A DNA stretch of 64,000 nt from Myxococcus fulvus (GTDB lineage Bacteria; Myxococcota; Myxococcia; Myxococcales; Myxococcaceae): assembly GCF_900111765.1 (NCBI RefSeq), contig NZ_FOIB01000003.1, positions 124,001 to 188,000 of the forward strand, read 5' to 3'. The notes beneath the pieces are model-generated. The model was not told where the DNA came from and ran no database searches. It was given only the letters and a program-made list of their open reading frames with translations. Below are positions 1-8,746 of the stretch, one piece after another; the first letter of the stretch is position 1, and the number at the start of each line of letters is the position of its first letter. Both the position numbers and the translations under genes were made by a program.

Positions 1-22
1 CGCCGTGCCAGTCGGCACGGCG
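1..22 (-). terminator. Hairpin downstream of PKD protein gene
   Basis: A perfect 9-bp inverted repeat (CGCCGTGCC / GGCACGGCG) encloses a 4-base loop (AGTC). It lies 11 bases past the stop of the minus-strand PKD gene, where a transcription terminator would be expected. The window edge hides whether a T-run follows on the minus strand. Confidence 0.55.
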
Positions 23-33
23 GGGGTGATGGC

Positions 34-423
34 TCAGGTCGAGTCTCTGCCAGTCACCCACAGCGTGCGCCGCTCGACGCTGACGCCGTTGACGTTGTCC
101 AGCGCGGTCACGGTGATGGTGTACGTGCCCGGCGACGAGTAGACGTGCTGGGTGATGATCTCGTTGCCCGCCACGCTGGCGGTGGCGCCATCGCCGAAGT
201 CGACGACGAGATACGCCACGCTGCCGTCGGGGTCATACGCGCCGACGGAGACGTCGACCGCGAAGTTGGTGATGTAGTAGTTGATGTAGATCCAGGGCGT
301 CTGGTTCGTGAGGGTGTTCTCCGGGCGCGTCGGCGAGCGCTCCTCCGTCGGCGCGGCCGAAGCGCCTGCCGCGGAGCCGAGCAGCAGGGTGGCGGATAGA
401 ACGGGAACCATCATGTATCGCAT
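34..423 (-). CDS. Small secreted PKD-domain protein
   Basis: 129-residue protein with a signal peptide at residues 1-24 (MRYMMVPVLSATLLLGSAAG, then an A-S-A type cleavage region). The rest is a single PKD-like beta-sandwich, recognised by VDFGDG at about residues 71-76 and by HVYSSPGTYTITVTALDN at about 94-111. PKD domains are usually extracellular binding or spacer modules; no catalytic domain is attached, so its partner is unknown. The start at 423 was chosen over an upstream ATG because AAGGAG sits 6 bases before it and the signal peptide begins there. A hairpin follows the stop. Confidence 0.8.
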   Translation of the reverse strand: MRYMMVPVLSATLLLGSAAGASAAPTEERSPTRPENTLTNQTPWIYINYYITNFAVDVSVGAYDPDGSVAYLVVDFGDGATASVAGNEIITQHVYSSPGTYTITVTALDNVNGVSVERRTLWVTGRDST

Positions 424-626
424 GAGCATCTCCTTCGTCTGATGCCGCGAGTGCTCGCGGCGGTGCGGGGGCCCTGGAGGAGTCCGCAAGGGGCTCCTGT
501 TCATGCCGCGTGGATGTCAGGGATTGTAGAGGGCCACTCGGTGGCCACGGAAGGACCGGGGACGTTCGGTCCCACGAGTCCAAGCCGGACCCTGGTGAAC
601 TGGGCCGCACTTCTGCGTGTGGAACC

Positions 627-2024
627 TCAAGGGGACTTCGTATGGCTCCCGGGCTTGGGCGGCGACACCGACAGCTCGGGAATCTGGATGCTGTCCGACC
701 ACAGCAGGGGCGCGCCCTTGCTCAGCCCAATCTCCATGCGCTTGTTCGTGACGGAGGAGACATCCGAGCGCGAGAGGAAGACGGAGGGCTGGAGGCTCGC
801 GGGCACCTTGTGTGGCGTCAGCATGTCGTGGGTCAGGAGCGTGCCTGGAGGCACATCCCGGGCCGCGGCGGCGATGTCCACCGCGTCGGGAAAGTCTCCC
901 TGCGCGATTCCCTTCTCGAAGACGAGCTGCCTGGCCACGGAGCCATCCGCCTCGAGCCACTTCCAGGTCCCGTGAGGAAGACCCTGGGAGAAGGTCGCGT
1001 GCAATTGCTCGCCTCGCTCACGACCCCGAAGCGTCCAGAGCCCTTCTCGTCGCCCGTTCACGAAGTCACCCTGGGCTATCGTCGCCCCATCGGGCTCCCA
1101 CTCCACGAAGGGGCCGTGGGGTTTGCCGGCCACGAAGGTCAGCTCGCAGCTCGCCACGCCCTCATTCCATGCCTTCCAACGGCCGGTGCGCTGACCATCT
1201 GCATAGGCTCCCTCCCATTCGAGTCCGGGCTTCATCCGATGCCAGGCCTGGAGAGGGCCGTGGCGCCGGCCATCCGGCAGCTCGCAATAGGCGACCCAGC
1301 CCGGCATGAGGGATGTCCATTGCGCGCCGCCGGGAGCGCCTTCCACGCGTCGCGTGCCCTTGGGACAGACGAGCGCGGCGGCCTCGGCGGGTCCCTTCGT
1401 CGCGTAGCGGTTGCCCGCGTCCTCGAAGAGCCAGTCACACCGGGGCTCGCTGGCGTAGGGCGCCAGTCGCGGGTAGCGCAGCACGTCTCCCTCGAGCATT
1501 GTCTCCAGCAGTCGGGTGCCCACCACCGCGTCGATGGCGTCCGCGGAGACCCAATACCGACTGGCGAACGCCGAAGGGACGGTGAGCGGGGTCAGCATCT
1601 TCCGCTTCAGTACGGTGCCCGCGAGCAGGGCTTCAGAGGCCACGAGGACGGTCTGCGTCGCGGCGGGCTTCACGGGAGCGCTCGGATAGGCGCGCCGCAT
1701 CCTCCGGGCCGCCTCGATGCGGTCGCAGTAGGGCTGGTAGTCGGTGGGATTCCTGTAGATGGCGCTGAAGTGTCCCCACTGGAGCGCCTCGCCCGCGTCC
1801 AGCGGCTCGAGGATGCGCTGCCCGACGACATAGGCGGCGCCGTCCTCGTGGACGCGCGCCTCGAACGGAAGCTCGGAGGGATAGGATTTTCGTTGGCCCA
1901 CCATCTCCCAGGTGAGCACGGTGCCCGCTGGCAGGGCACGCATGGCGACGACCACCGCCCGGTCGGCCTCCGCGAGGGCGGGGAGGGAGAAGGCACACAG
2001 AAGCGTCGTGAGAATCGCGCGCAT
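627..2024 (-). CDS. Secreted protein with three SAF-like domains and central MORN-type repeats
   Basis: 465 residues with a signal peptide (MRAILTTLLCAFSLPALAEA). SAF-like segments recur at about residues 22-90, 125-190 and 383-452. Each has the pattern LxxGTxLxxxMLxxxxVP followed by a VGxRxLE-type segment, as in CpaB-like Flp pilus proteins. Between the second and third lie MORN-type repeats (about 240-370; motifs such as GRRHGPLQAWH, GKPHGPFVEWEPDG and GLPHGTWKWLEADG). CpaB SAF domains act in pilus assembly and MORN repeats mediate protein or lipid contacts, but no pilus genes lie nearby, so the role is unknown. The next gene, at 2242, diverges from it. Confidence 0.75.
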   Translation of the reverse strand: MRAILTTLLCAFSLPALAEADRAVVVAMRALPAGTVLTWEMVGQRKSYPSELPFEARVHEDGAAYVVGQRILEPLDAGEALQWGHFSAIYRNPTDYQPYCDRIEAARRMRRAYPSAPVKPAATQTVLVASEALLAGTVLKRKMLTPLTVPSAFASRYWVSADAIDAVVGTRLLETMLEGDVLRYPRLAPYASEPRCDWLFEDAGNRYATKGPAEAAALVCPKGTRRVEGAPGGAQWTSLMPGWVAYCELPDGRRHGPLQAWHRMKPGLEWEGAYADGQRTGRWKAWNEGVASCELTFVAGKPHGPFVEWEPDGATIAQGDFVNGRREGLWTLRGRERGEQLHATFSQGLPHGTWKWLEADGSVARQLVFEKGIAQGDFPDAVDIAAAARDVPPGTLLTHDMLTPHKVPASLQPSVFLSRSDVSSVTNKRMEIGLSKGAPLLWSDSIQIPELSVSPPKPGSHTKSP

Positions 2025-2241
2025 GGGAATGTCGTCACTCTATCCAACAAGACACGTGAAGCCCTCGCGAAGCTCGAACAGGACCTCGGCGGGGTGCTTG
2101 GGGCACCCGGAGAGCGGCCTGACCCCCGGCTGGACATCGAAGTGGGCTGCCACGCCGAGGTGGGGCTGACGAAGCTGCGTGGGGCGGTGAGACTGAGAGT
2201 GACCTGGCCCTGCAAGTGGGCTGGGGTTACCGTGAAGGTCC

Positions 2242-3336
2242 ATGCGTCACACTCTCATCGTGTTCCTGTCGGCAGTGCTGTGGGCAACGGGCTGCGCCCA
2301 TTCGGGGGCTCCGTCGCTTCCCGCGAGTCATGGGCAGCTCTCCCTCGCGATGGCGTACCACCTGGATCCGGAAGGCAATCCGCGCGAGGCCTCGGAGCTG
2401 CCACCCGCGTCGTTGTTCAACCCGGGGGCGCGGGGCGGCGTCGCGCCGGTGAGGGCGCGTGAGGCCTTCGACGAGGCCGTGGCGCTGTTGAAGGGCGCGC
2501 CCACGGAAGCGCAGGTGCGGCAGGCCTCCGCGACGCTGTCGGCCGCTTGCGCCGTCGACCTGTACGATGCCTGTGAGTTCCTGCTCGCGAACTTCCAGCG
2601 CGAGAAGCGGTTGGAGGGGCCGTCGCCGGAAGTCCCGGCGGAAGTGTTCCGTCTCCGGAAGCCGCAGGTGGTCGTCCTCCGGGGGCGGGTGGACACGGAC
2701 GGGCGTGCACGGGAGCTCCAGGTCGTGGAGGCGCCCTTCCCGAAGTTCGGGGAGGAGGTGATGAGGGTCGCCGCCGCCACCCGGTATCAACCCGCGATGC
2801 TCGCGGGGCACCCCATCGCGACCTCGCGCCTCTTCCGACTCCAATTCCAGATGCCCCTCGAGAACCGGACACCGGAGGCGGAGCTGGAGTGGGTCCGGAT
2901 GCGCGTCGCCCGCTTCCCCGAGAGCGCCGATGCCTGGTCGCACCTGGCGAAGTTGCTGGGCTCTCGGACTCCCGAGGCCCCTGGCTATGTCGAAGCGCTC
3001 GAGCGGTTGAGCGCGTTGGCGCCGACGTACTGGTGGGCCGCGAACGAACTGTCATGGCAGTACGTCCAGACGGGACGCCACGCGGAGGCGGAGCCGAAAG
3101 TGCGGGTGGCCCGGCAGCTGGCGCCGCGCAATCCCTATGTGCTGGAGACCTCCGCCGCGGTCCTTTGGGGGCTGGGGCGGTGCGACGAGGCGCTGGCGGA
3201 CCAGCGGCAAGCCGTGGCGAGGCTCCAGGAGCAGTGGCCGCGAGAGGAGCGGGAGCGGTTCGAGCGCACCCTCGCGGACTACAAGCGGGACTGCCCGGGT
3301 GGGTCCCCGCCCGCGCCGAGTCCCATCGCGCCCTGA
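2242..3336 (+). CDS. Lipoprotein with TonB C-terminal-like domain and TPR segment
   Basis: 364 residues. The N-terminus is a lipoprotein signal with Cys18 in the lipobox (AVLWATGC). Residues about 135-195 resemble a TonB C-terminal domain (VVLRGRVDTDGRARELQVVE, then AAATRYQPAMLAG), a fold found in many myxobacterial lipoproteins not tied to TonB transport. Residues about 215-345 form helical TPR-like repeats. The function is unknown, possibly periplasmic scaffolding. The ATG at 2242 is preceded by GAAGG. Its last 58 bases overlap the end of the convergent gene at 3279-3839. Confidence 0.75.
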   Translation: MRHTLIVFLSAVLWATGCAHSGAPSLPASHGQLSLAMAYHLDPEGNPREASELPPASLFNPGARGGVAPVRAREAFDEAVALLKGAPTEAQVRQASATLSAACAVDLYDACEFLLANFQREKRLEGPSPEVPAEVFRLRKPQVVVLRGRVDTDGRARELQVVEAPFPKFGEEVMRVAAATRYQPAMLAGHPIATSRLFRLQFQMPLENRTPEAELEWVRMRVARFPESADAWSHLAKLLGSRTPEAPGYVEALERLSALAPTYWWAANELSWQYVQTGRHAEAEPKVRVARQLAPRNPYVLETSAAVLWGLGRCDEALADQRQAVARLQEQWPREERERFERTLADYKRDCPGGSPPAPSPIAP

Positions 3337-3839
3337 AGCGCCGCGTCGTCGTTCTTCCTCGCGGCCTCCTTCCTCCCGAGGATGGCCGCACTCGCGGGCC
3401 CCACCAGCAGGCTGCCCATCCAGAAGAAGTATCCGAAGGTCGGATGGAGCAGCTCGAGTTGCCGGTCCGGGCTGCCGCCCTCATCCGCGGGGATGGAGTA
3501 CAGGTACCAGGACAAGGTGGAGAGTCCGAAGAGCACCGTCACGACGCCTGTCCAGTAGGCCCCCCGGTACCTGCCCATCAACAGCAGGGTGAGCGTGAGC
3601 AGCAGCAGTGGATTCGCAAACCAGCCCCCCTGCATCAAGAACACGCCCAGCCAGCCGGTGAGCAGGAGCGTCATGCCCCACATCGAGTCTTCCTTCCCCG
3701 TCCCGGTGTTGTACAGGACGAGCGCGGGCTGGGCGCAGCCCAGGACGAAGAGGATCGCCGACAGGGCGGCGGCGCTCGCTCGGGTCAATCGGAGCGAGGA
3801 GGCGTGAGCACCATCAGGTCCAGAAGGAGTGGGCATCAT
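3279..3839 (-). CDS. Small multi-pass membrane protein, unknown function
   Basis: 186 residues. Hydrophobic segments lie at about residues 22-44, 53-70, 74-90, 94-113 and 131-150, suggesting four to five membrane spans, with a polar C-terminal tail. I recognise no family motif. The gene converges on the TonB-C lipoprotein gene and overlaps its 3' end by 58 bases, so its C-terminal 19 codons are antisense to that gene. The start could also be the second Met of the MM pair. Confidence 0.6.
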   Translation of the reverse strand: MMPTPSGPDGAHASSLRLTRASAAALSAILFVLGCAQPALVLYNTGTGKEDSMWGMTLLLTGWLGVFLMQGGWFANPLLLLTLTLLLMGRYRGAYWTGVVTVLFGLSTLSWYLYSIPADEGGSPDRQLELLHPTFGYFFWMGSLLVGPASAAILGRKEAARKNDDAALQGAMGLGAGGDPPGQSRL

Positions 3840-4275
3840 GGAGCCTCGGATTATACCCCGGACCGTTGGACGCGTGCCTGGGCAGGGGCCGAACCCATCA
3901 TCGAGGATGACGGATGCCCAGGTCTCCTTCCTGAACGAGGACGCCAGGGGGCCGCCGGGCCGACTCCGCGAACGCCTGGGGCGGTGCGATGTCCCCGGTG
4001 CCGCCTACTTCCGGGGAGGGAAGCCGCGAGCGCCCGGTCGCGAGGATGAGCGGTTCGATGCTTCCTCTCATCCGCGAGCGCGAGGCCCACCTGGCGGGGA
4101 ACTCCCGCTTCCTGATTGAGCGCATCGAGAAGATGGGGCCGCCGCGGCGAAGCGCTTGCTGCCTCGCGGAGGCGCGGACGTGCGTGGCGTGACAGCCGCG
4201 TGGCGGTTGGAGATCATCTCGTGAGCCCAGGCACCTCCGCGTGGGCGCCGTGAACCCTCACGAGGTCATCTCGAT
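3840..4275. other. 436-base gap, possible gene remnant
   Basis: No convincing complete gene. A plus-strand stretch near 4075-4135 reads LAGNSRFLIERIEKMGPP, which looks protein-like, but it has no clear start and terminates quickly in a skewed composition. It may be the remnant of a degraded gene. The promoter of the gene at 4276 should lie in the distal part. Confidence 0.35.
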
Positions 4276-5106
4276 ATGCACACCGTCGTTCAACGGGTGG
4301 AGGCAGCACGGGCTCCGGAGTCGGGTGTGGCGGGGCGGGTCGCGCAGCGCTTCTCCGCGGGGGGGAGCGCGCTGGGCGTGCTGGAGGAGCGCCTCAATCA
4401 GCGCCCCTCGGTCCAGGCGCTGCTCCAGCGTCAGCGCGCGTACGACATGGGACCTCGCGCGGCTCTGGTGCAGCGGATGTCGTGGGGCGCAAGCGGCGTC
4501 GTCCAGCGCCAGGGAGACAGCGACAGCGAGGACGAGGTGGACGCGGACCCGTCGAAGTACGCGGACTTCGACCGGCGCGCGCACGAGGAGTTCTTGCGCA
4601 ACCCCATCTATCAGCAATGGGTGCAATCGATTCTCGCGAAGGGGTCGGTCAACGTCAGCACTGGGAACACGGACCCGTATGCCCCGCTCGCGGCCTGGAG
4701 TCCGCTGGCCCGGCAGATTCTCATCCAGGAGCGGGTGACGCCGTCTCCCCGGCGCGCCAGCATGATGGCGTTCGAGGTGACCAATGCCTTGCAGACGCCA
4801 CGGACGGACGCGCTGAAGGAGCGGGCGCTGAAGCACGAGTTCGAGGACCCGTCCGATATGAACGCGGGGGCGACACGCTATGCCCACGAGGCGGAGCGCT
4901 CCGAGTACGACGGCCTGTCCATGCACCACCAGATGATGGCGCATGGCATCCAGAACCTGGGGTGGCCCGCCGCGCTCGACACCTACGGGCCGAAGCTGCA
5001 AGAGGGCGGGGTCTGGGACACCTTCGAGAAGTACCTGGCGCAGCAGGAGCAGCGCGGGCACACGAACACGCACCGCTCCAACTACAACCACTGGGTCTTC
5101 GGCTGA
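4276..5106 (+). CDS. Protein with VQR-motif leader, unknown C-terminal domain
   Basis: 276 residues, no signal peptide. The first 80 residues carry a recurring (V/L/A)QR(V/F/Q/M) motif: VQRV (5-8), AQRF, LQRQ, VQRM and VQRQ. Leaders of this style are common in DUF4157-type and other proteins linked to extracellular contractile injection systems (eCIS); that is a recollection of family style, not a search result. An acidic linker (DSDSEDEVDADPS) leads to an alpha-rich C-terminal domain ending HTNTHRSNYNHWVFG, with several conserved-looking His and Trp. A secreted or eCIS-loaded effector is possible, but no eCIS genes are in the window. GAGG lies 10 bases before the ATG. Confidence 0.65.
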   Translation: MHTVVQRVEAARAPESGVAGRVAQRFSAGGSALGVLEERLNQRPSVQALLQRQRAYDMGPRAALVQRMSWGASGVVQRQGDSDSEDEVDADPSKYADFDRRAHEEFLRNPIYQQWVQSILAKGSVNVSTGNTDPYAPLAAWSPLARQILIQERVTPSPRRASMMAFEVTNALQTPRTDALKERALKHEFEDPSDMNAGATRYAHEAERSEYDGLSMHHQMMAHGIQNLGWPAALDTYGPKLQEGGVWDTFEKYLAQQEQRGHTNTHRSNYNHWVFG

Positions 5107-5154
5107 GGCCGGGTGTCTGGCGGCCCCAGGTTTCGTGCCGCATCAGCACGGTCG

Positions 5155-6420
5155 TCAGCGAGCGTGGGGCGCGTGGACCTCCCACGCGACCTCCAGGCTC
5201 TCGTGCCGCCGGACGGTGACGCTCTTCAAGAAGCCCGGCGTCTGCCCAGGCACGAGCCGCAGCCCCGGGAGGCTCCGGAGCAGGGCCTCCAGCGCCAGTC
5301 GCGCCTCGAGCCGTGCCAGCGGCGCGCCGATGCAGAAATGCAGCCCCTGCCCGAAGGCGAGGTGCTTCTTGATGTCGGGCCGTCGGATGTCGAAGCGCTC
5401 CGGCGCGTGGAACCGGGTCTCGTCGCGGTTGGCCGACGCGTAGACGATGCGGATGTGGGCGCCCTTGGGGATGGGGACGCCCCCGAGCTCCACGGGCTCC
5501 AGCGCGGTCCGGAACATGGCATGCACGGGAGAGGTCATCCGCACGGCCTCCTCGACGGCGCCCGCGATGAGTCCCGGGTCGTCGCGAAGGGCCTGGAGTT
5601 GCTCCGGATGTTCGAGCAGGAGTTCCACCGCGCCCACGATGAGGCCCGCGGTCGTCTCGTGCCCGGCGAAGTGGACCTGCATCAGCATGCTCACGAGCTC
5701 CGCCATGCTCATGGGGGGCGTCATGTCGCGCGAGCCGGTGACGATGTCGCTCAGCAGGTCCTCGCGGGGCGCAGTCTTTCGTTCCTCGAGTGCCTGGGCG
5801 AGATAGCGCTGGAATTCGACCACGCCTCGGGCGCAGGCGACCTGGTGCTCGATGGGGCCATGGGCGGCGAGGACCGTGGTCAGCTCGTCGGACCAGCGCC
5901 GGAACCGGTGGATGTCCGCGCGGGGGATTCCGAGAATCTCCGCGATGATGCTGGCCGACAGCGGGTGGGCGAACCGGAGAAACAGGTCCGCCTTGCCCTC
6001 GTTCCGGAAGGAGCCGATGAGCTCGTCCACGAGGGCGCGGATGAAGGGCTCCTTCTCCGCGAGGCGCCGCCCGGTGAAGGCCTTGCTGACGAGGCCGCGG
6101 AAGCGCGAATGCGCGGGCGGATCATTGTCGACGAGGCTGGGGACCAGGGGGTAGCCGTCCATCAGCGCGGCGACGACTTCTGGAGGCGTGGTCGCGGCGC
6201 CCACGGTGATGGATTCGGCGGACGAGAAGCGCTCGGTATCGGCGACGACGGCGCTGATGTCCGCATGGCGCGTCACCACCCACGCCCCCAGCGCCGGGCT
6301 GAAGAACACCGGCGCCTCCCGCCGCGCGCGTGCGAGGAACGGGTGGGGGTTCTCGAGCTGGGGAGATTCGAGCGGGCGGTACTCGGACCCGAGTCCTGAA
6401 GCGGCGCTGGCCTTGTCCAT
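5155..6420 (-). CDS. Cytochrome P450
   Basis: 421 residues, soluble class-I bacterial P450. The I-helix oxygen-binding motif AGHETTAG is at about 252-259, the ExxR salt-bridge motif (EAVR) at about 291-294, and the heme ligand Cys363 lies in FGQGLHFCIG. All three diagnostic motifs are intact, so it should be an active heme monooxygenase. The substrate cannot be told, and no ferredoxin or biosynthetic cluster adjoins it. The start at 6420 (MDKASAAS) is preferred because a longer reading to 6489 would overlap the end of the upstream gene and adds sequence unlike the family. Confidence 0.9.
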   Translation of the reverse strand: MDKASAASGLGSEYRPLESPQLENPHPFLARARREAPVFFSPALGAWVVTRHADISAVVADTERFSSAESITVGAATTPPEVVAALMDGYPLVPSLVDNDPPAHSRFRGLVSKAFTGRRLAEKEPFIRALVDELIGSFRNEGKADLFLRFAHPLSASIIAEILGIPRADIHRFRRWSDELTTVLAAHGPIEHQVACARGVVEFQRYLAQALEERKTAPREDLLSDIVTGSRDMTPPMSMAELVSMLMQVHFAGHETTAGLIVGAVELLLEHPEQLQALRDDPGLIAGAVEEAVRMTSPVHAMFRTALEPVELGGVPIPKGAHIRIVYASANRDETRFHAPERFDIRRPDIKKHLAFGQGLHFCIGAPLARLEARLALEALLRSLPGLRLVPGQTPGFLKSVTVRRHESLEVAWEVHAPHAR

Positions 6421-6458
6421 GGGTGCCGCGAAGCCTAACCGAACGGAGGACTGCCAGC

Positions 6459-6953
6459 TCAGGGCTCGGAGAAGCCACCGCGCACCCACGCGTTGGCGGT
6501 GTCCCTGTTGAACTTGAAGTTCATTGGAACGCGATGCTTGGCGACCGTGGTGCCCGCGTCGTCGATGGCCGAGAGCAGGGCGTGGGGGTCGTACTCATCG
6601 GCCACCAGCTCCATGCGGACCTCGTACCAGCGGCCCTCCCAGGCGATGGAGAGCTTGCGGGTCATGGCCTGATCGCGCTGTCGGGCGGAGCGGTCGAGGA
6701 CCTCCGAGGCCGTCTTCACGAAGGTCGCGAACGCGGGGGCATCGAAGGGCTTGGGGTTCTTCTTGTCGCGGCCCATGACCCACGGGCTGATGAGGACGGG
6801 CTCGGCGATGCCCTGCTTGCTGATCTCCACGGCCCAGCCGTCATCCTCCTCGTTCTTGATGACGCGGGCCGACCAACCGTTCTTCCGCCAGAACGTGGGC
6901 TCCATCACTTCGGGTTCGGCGGGCGTGCGCTCTTCACTCATGGGGTTCTTCAT
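6459..6953 (-). CDS. Conserved-looking small protein, unknown function
   Basis: 164 residues, no signal peptide or membrane segment. It is polar and mixed alpha/beta, with a WAVEISKQG strand and WEGRWYEVRMEL near the centre. I recognise no family. It lies 38 bases upstream of the P450 gene on the same strand and could be co-transcribed with it. A second Met four codons in (MSEERT) is an equally possible start; neither has a strong ribosome-binding site. Confidence 0.6.
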   Translation of the reverse strand: MKNPMSEERTPAEPEVMEPTFWRKNGWSARVIKNEEDDGWAVEISKQGIAEPVLISPWVMGRDKKNPKPFDAPAFATFVKTASEVLDRSARQRDQAMTRKLSIAWEGRWYEVRMELVADEYDPHALLSAIDDAGTTVAKHRVPMNFKFNRDTANAWVRGGFSEP

Positions 6954-7254
6954 ACCTTGCGAGGGCTATTTGCCGGAGCGGAGAATGCGCTCCTCCCAGA
7001 CCACGGCACACGGCAGCCGACCGCGCGCTCGACCTCCTCGCGGCCGAGCGCTCTGCGCAGGGTCGGGCGCTGGATGGCAGCGGCTGGGCAGGTGGCTTGC
7101 TCGCCCCCTGCTTGTGGCTGGCAGGAGCCGCGAGGGAGGAATTAATCGAGAACCATGGTCATGCAACCGGTGCTCGTAACGGCGCCGGTGTAACAGCCTC
7201 CCGCGCTTCGCGGCGTAGGCTCATACTGCGGAAACACTCTTTCTGGAGGCATCC
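6954..7254. other. Intergenic region between divergent genes
   Basis: About 300 bases between the divergent genes at 6953 and 7255. It should hold promoters for both. I see no RNA gene, repeat or clear -35/-10 pair. GGAGG at 7245-7249 is the ribosome-binding site of the lipoprotein toxin gene. Confidence 0.5.
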
Positions 7255-7994
7255 ATGGCGAAGCGTGGGTGGTGGGCTGTCCTGCTTTGCCTGCTGACGA
7301 ACTGTGCGTCGGCACCGACCGTCCACGGCGGGGCTGTCGGGCTATCGCTCGAGAATGACTCTGCGGAGGACTGCCGCAAGGCGGCGGACGACGACGGGGA
7401 CGAGGGGTGCGTCACCATTGCGTGCGAGGGTGGCGAGTGTGGGCTCTACCGCTGCGAAGATGTGGCATCGGCGGCAGTGGCGTTCCGCACGGGCGCGCCT
7501 GCCGCGCCGATGGCGGGAGTGCGCACCTCGCCGCAGCGATACTGGGGCGGCACTCAGGTGCTGCCGGGCCGTGAGCCGGTGCTCGTCTTCCGGAAGGAAC
7601 GCCCCGAGGAGCTACCGAGCCAGAAGACACTCCGCACGGCACGCAAGGAGTGGGAGCAGGCCACGAAGGAGAAGCACCACATCTTCCCCGAGCCTTCGAG
7701 CCCTACTTCAACCGGCGCGGCATCAACATCCACGAGTACACCCTCGCCATCGACGTGAAGCGGCACAAGCAAATCCATGGAGGGGCCAACGGCGCACCGT
7801 GGAACGCGGATTGGCGCCAGTACATCGAGCGTATCGAGCGGGATGCGCTCGAGGAGGATGGCCTCACTGGTGCGGAGGTGCGAAGGCGGCTCTTCGAGTT
7901 CGCCGGGGGCATGATCCAGAAGTACCGTCTCGTCGGGATGCCGATGTCATACTGGCAGCAGCTCACCGAGAACATGCGGCTGGCGAAGGAATAG
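7255..7994 (+). pseudogene. SitA6-like (DUF2380/TIGR02269) lipoprotein toxin, frameshifted
   Basis: Resembles the Myxococcus SitA6 polymorphic toxin lipoproteins, which pass between cells by outer-membrane exchange and kill siblings lacking the cognate immunity protein. The first frame gives a lipoprotein signal with Cys17 (LLTNC) and a Cys-rich acidic region, reaching KHHIFP. The conserved C-terminal toxin part (RAFEPYFNRRGINIHEY, then a HKQIHGG-type motif and a WN..W region) continues in the -1 frame to 7994. Adding one C to the CCCC run at 7686-7689 would restore a protein of about 246 residues. The immunity gene begins 2 bases after the stop. The shift may be an inactivating mutation, a slippage site or an assembly error. 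GGAGG lies 5 bases before the ATG. Confidence 0.75.
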
Positions 7995-7996
7995 GG

Positions 7997-8746
7997 ATGC
8001 GCTACTACCGACTCGACCCCGTCGACGACGCGGCTGCCACCCAGTGGCGCTGGAGTCTCGACACCAAGCGACGCTGGGGCCTGCCGGGGACGGAGTGCCC
8101 TCGGTGTCACTCCTCGCCCTTGGCCATCGCGCTCAACTACCCGAGCGTCGACCTGTCCAGACTGCCCGAGGAGCGGGAGTACCGGAAGGCGCGGGTGGCT
8201 CCGTGGGACGAGTACGTCCAGCTCCGTGACCGCGTCCTGCCGCTGCTGCCGCCGGGTGCCATGGTTCAGCCGGGAATGGGGATGGGGCCGCTGGCGGGGC
8301 GTGTCCGTGGGCGCCCGCCACCCGTCGCGATGGATGGAGCCTGGAACCTCTTCGTCCAGCCTGAGGGCGTGGATCGGCTGCTGGCAGCGGGCCTGCGCGG
8401 CATCAAGCCCTTGCCGACCGCGATAAAGACGGCGCGCGACGTCCCTCCGCTCCTGGAAATGGAGCTCCAGGTGAGCGGCGACGATGTGCCGGAATGTCGC
8501 CCCACGCCGGTGGGCGAGCCGTGCCCTGGCTGCGGCGTGCAGCGAAGCCGACGGTCGACGGTGGGCGCGGAGTGGCTCGACGCCTCTGCGATGAACGGGC
8601 TCGACGTCTTCCGGTTCCGACGGAACCCAGCCATGACGGTTGGGAGTGAGCGCTTCGTCGAGGTCCTCCGCGGTATGGGCGATACCGGCATCCGGGTGAC
8701 GGAGGTGGTCGTCAAACAGCCATCCGAGGCTGGCGCGTTCCCGTAG
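7997..8746 (+). CDS. Double-CXXCG motif protein, SitI6-like immunity protein
   Basis: 249 residues, cytoplasmic. It has the hallmarks of the Myxococcus double-CXXCG paralogous family (TIGR02264): an N-terminal MRYYRLD strand, a first metal-type knuckle CPRC at about 35-38 and a second CPGC with following Gly at about 176-179. Members sit directly downstream of SitA6-type toxins and give immunity. The 2-base spacing to the toxin stop supports one operon. All four Cys are present and the frame is open, so immunity is probably retained even if the toxin is broken. Confidence 0.8.
   Translation: MRYYRLDPVDDAAATQWRWSLDTKRRWGLPGTECPRCHSSPLAIALNYPSVDLSRLPEEREYRKARVAPWDEYVQLRDRVLPLLPPGAMVQPGMGMGPLAGRVRGRPPPVAMDGAWNLFVQPEGVDRLLAAGLRGIKPLPTAIKTARDVPPLLEMELQVSGDDVPECRPTPVGEPCPGCGVQRSRRSTVGAEWLDASAMNGLDVFRFRRNPAMTVGSERFVEVLRGMGDTGIRVTEVVVKQPSEAGAFP

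Noticed and set aside
510..2462. Long open reading frame on the plus strand overlapping the SAF/MORN gene
   Set aside because: It is antisense to a gene with a signal peptide and recognisable domains; its residues are typical of a high-GC shadow frame. The part in the 2025-2241 gap looks a little protein-like but has no start.
3898..4125. Minus-strand 75-codon frame in the gap
   Set aside because: No ribosome-binding site, Arg/Pro-rich shadow composition, no recognisable motif.
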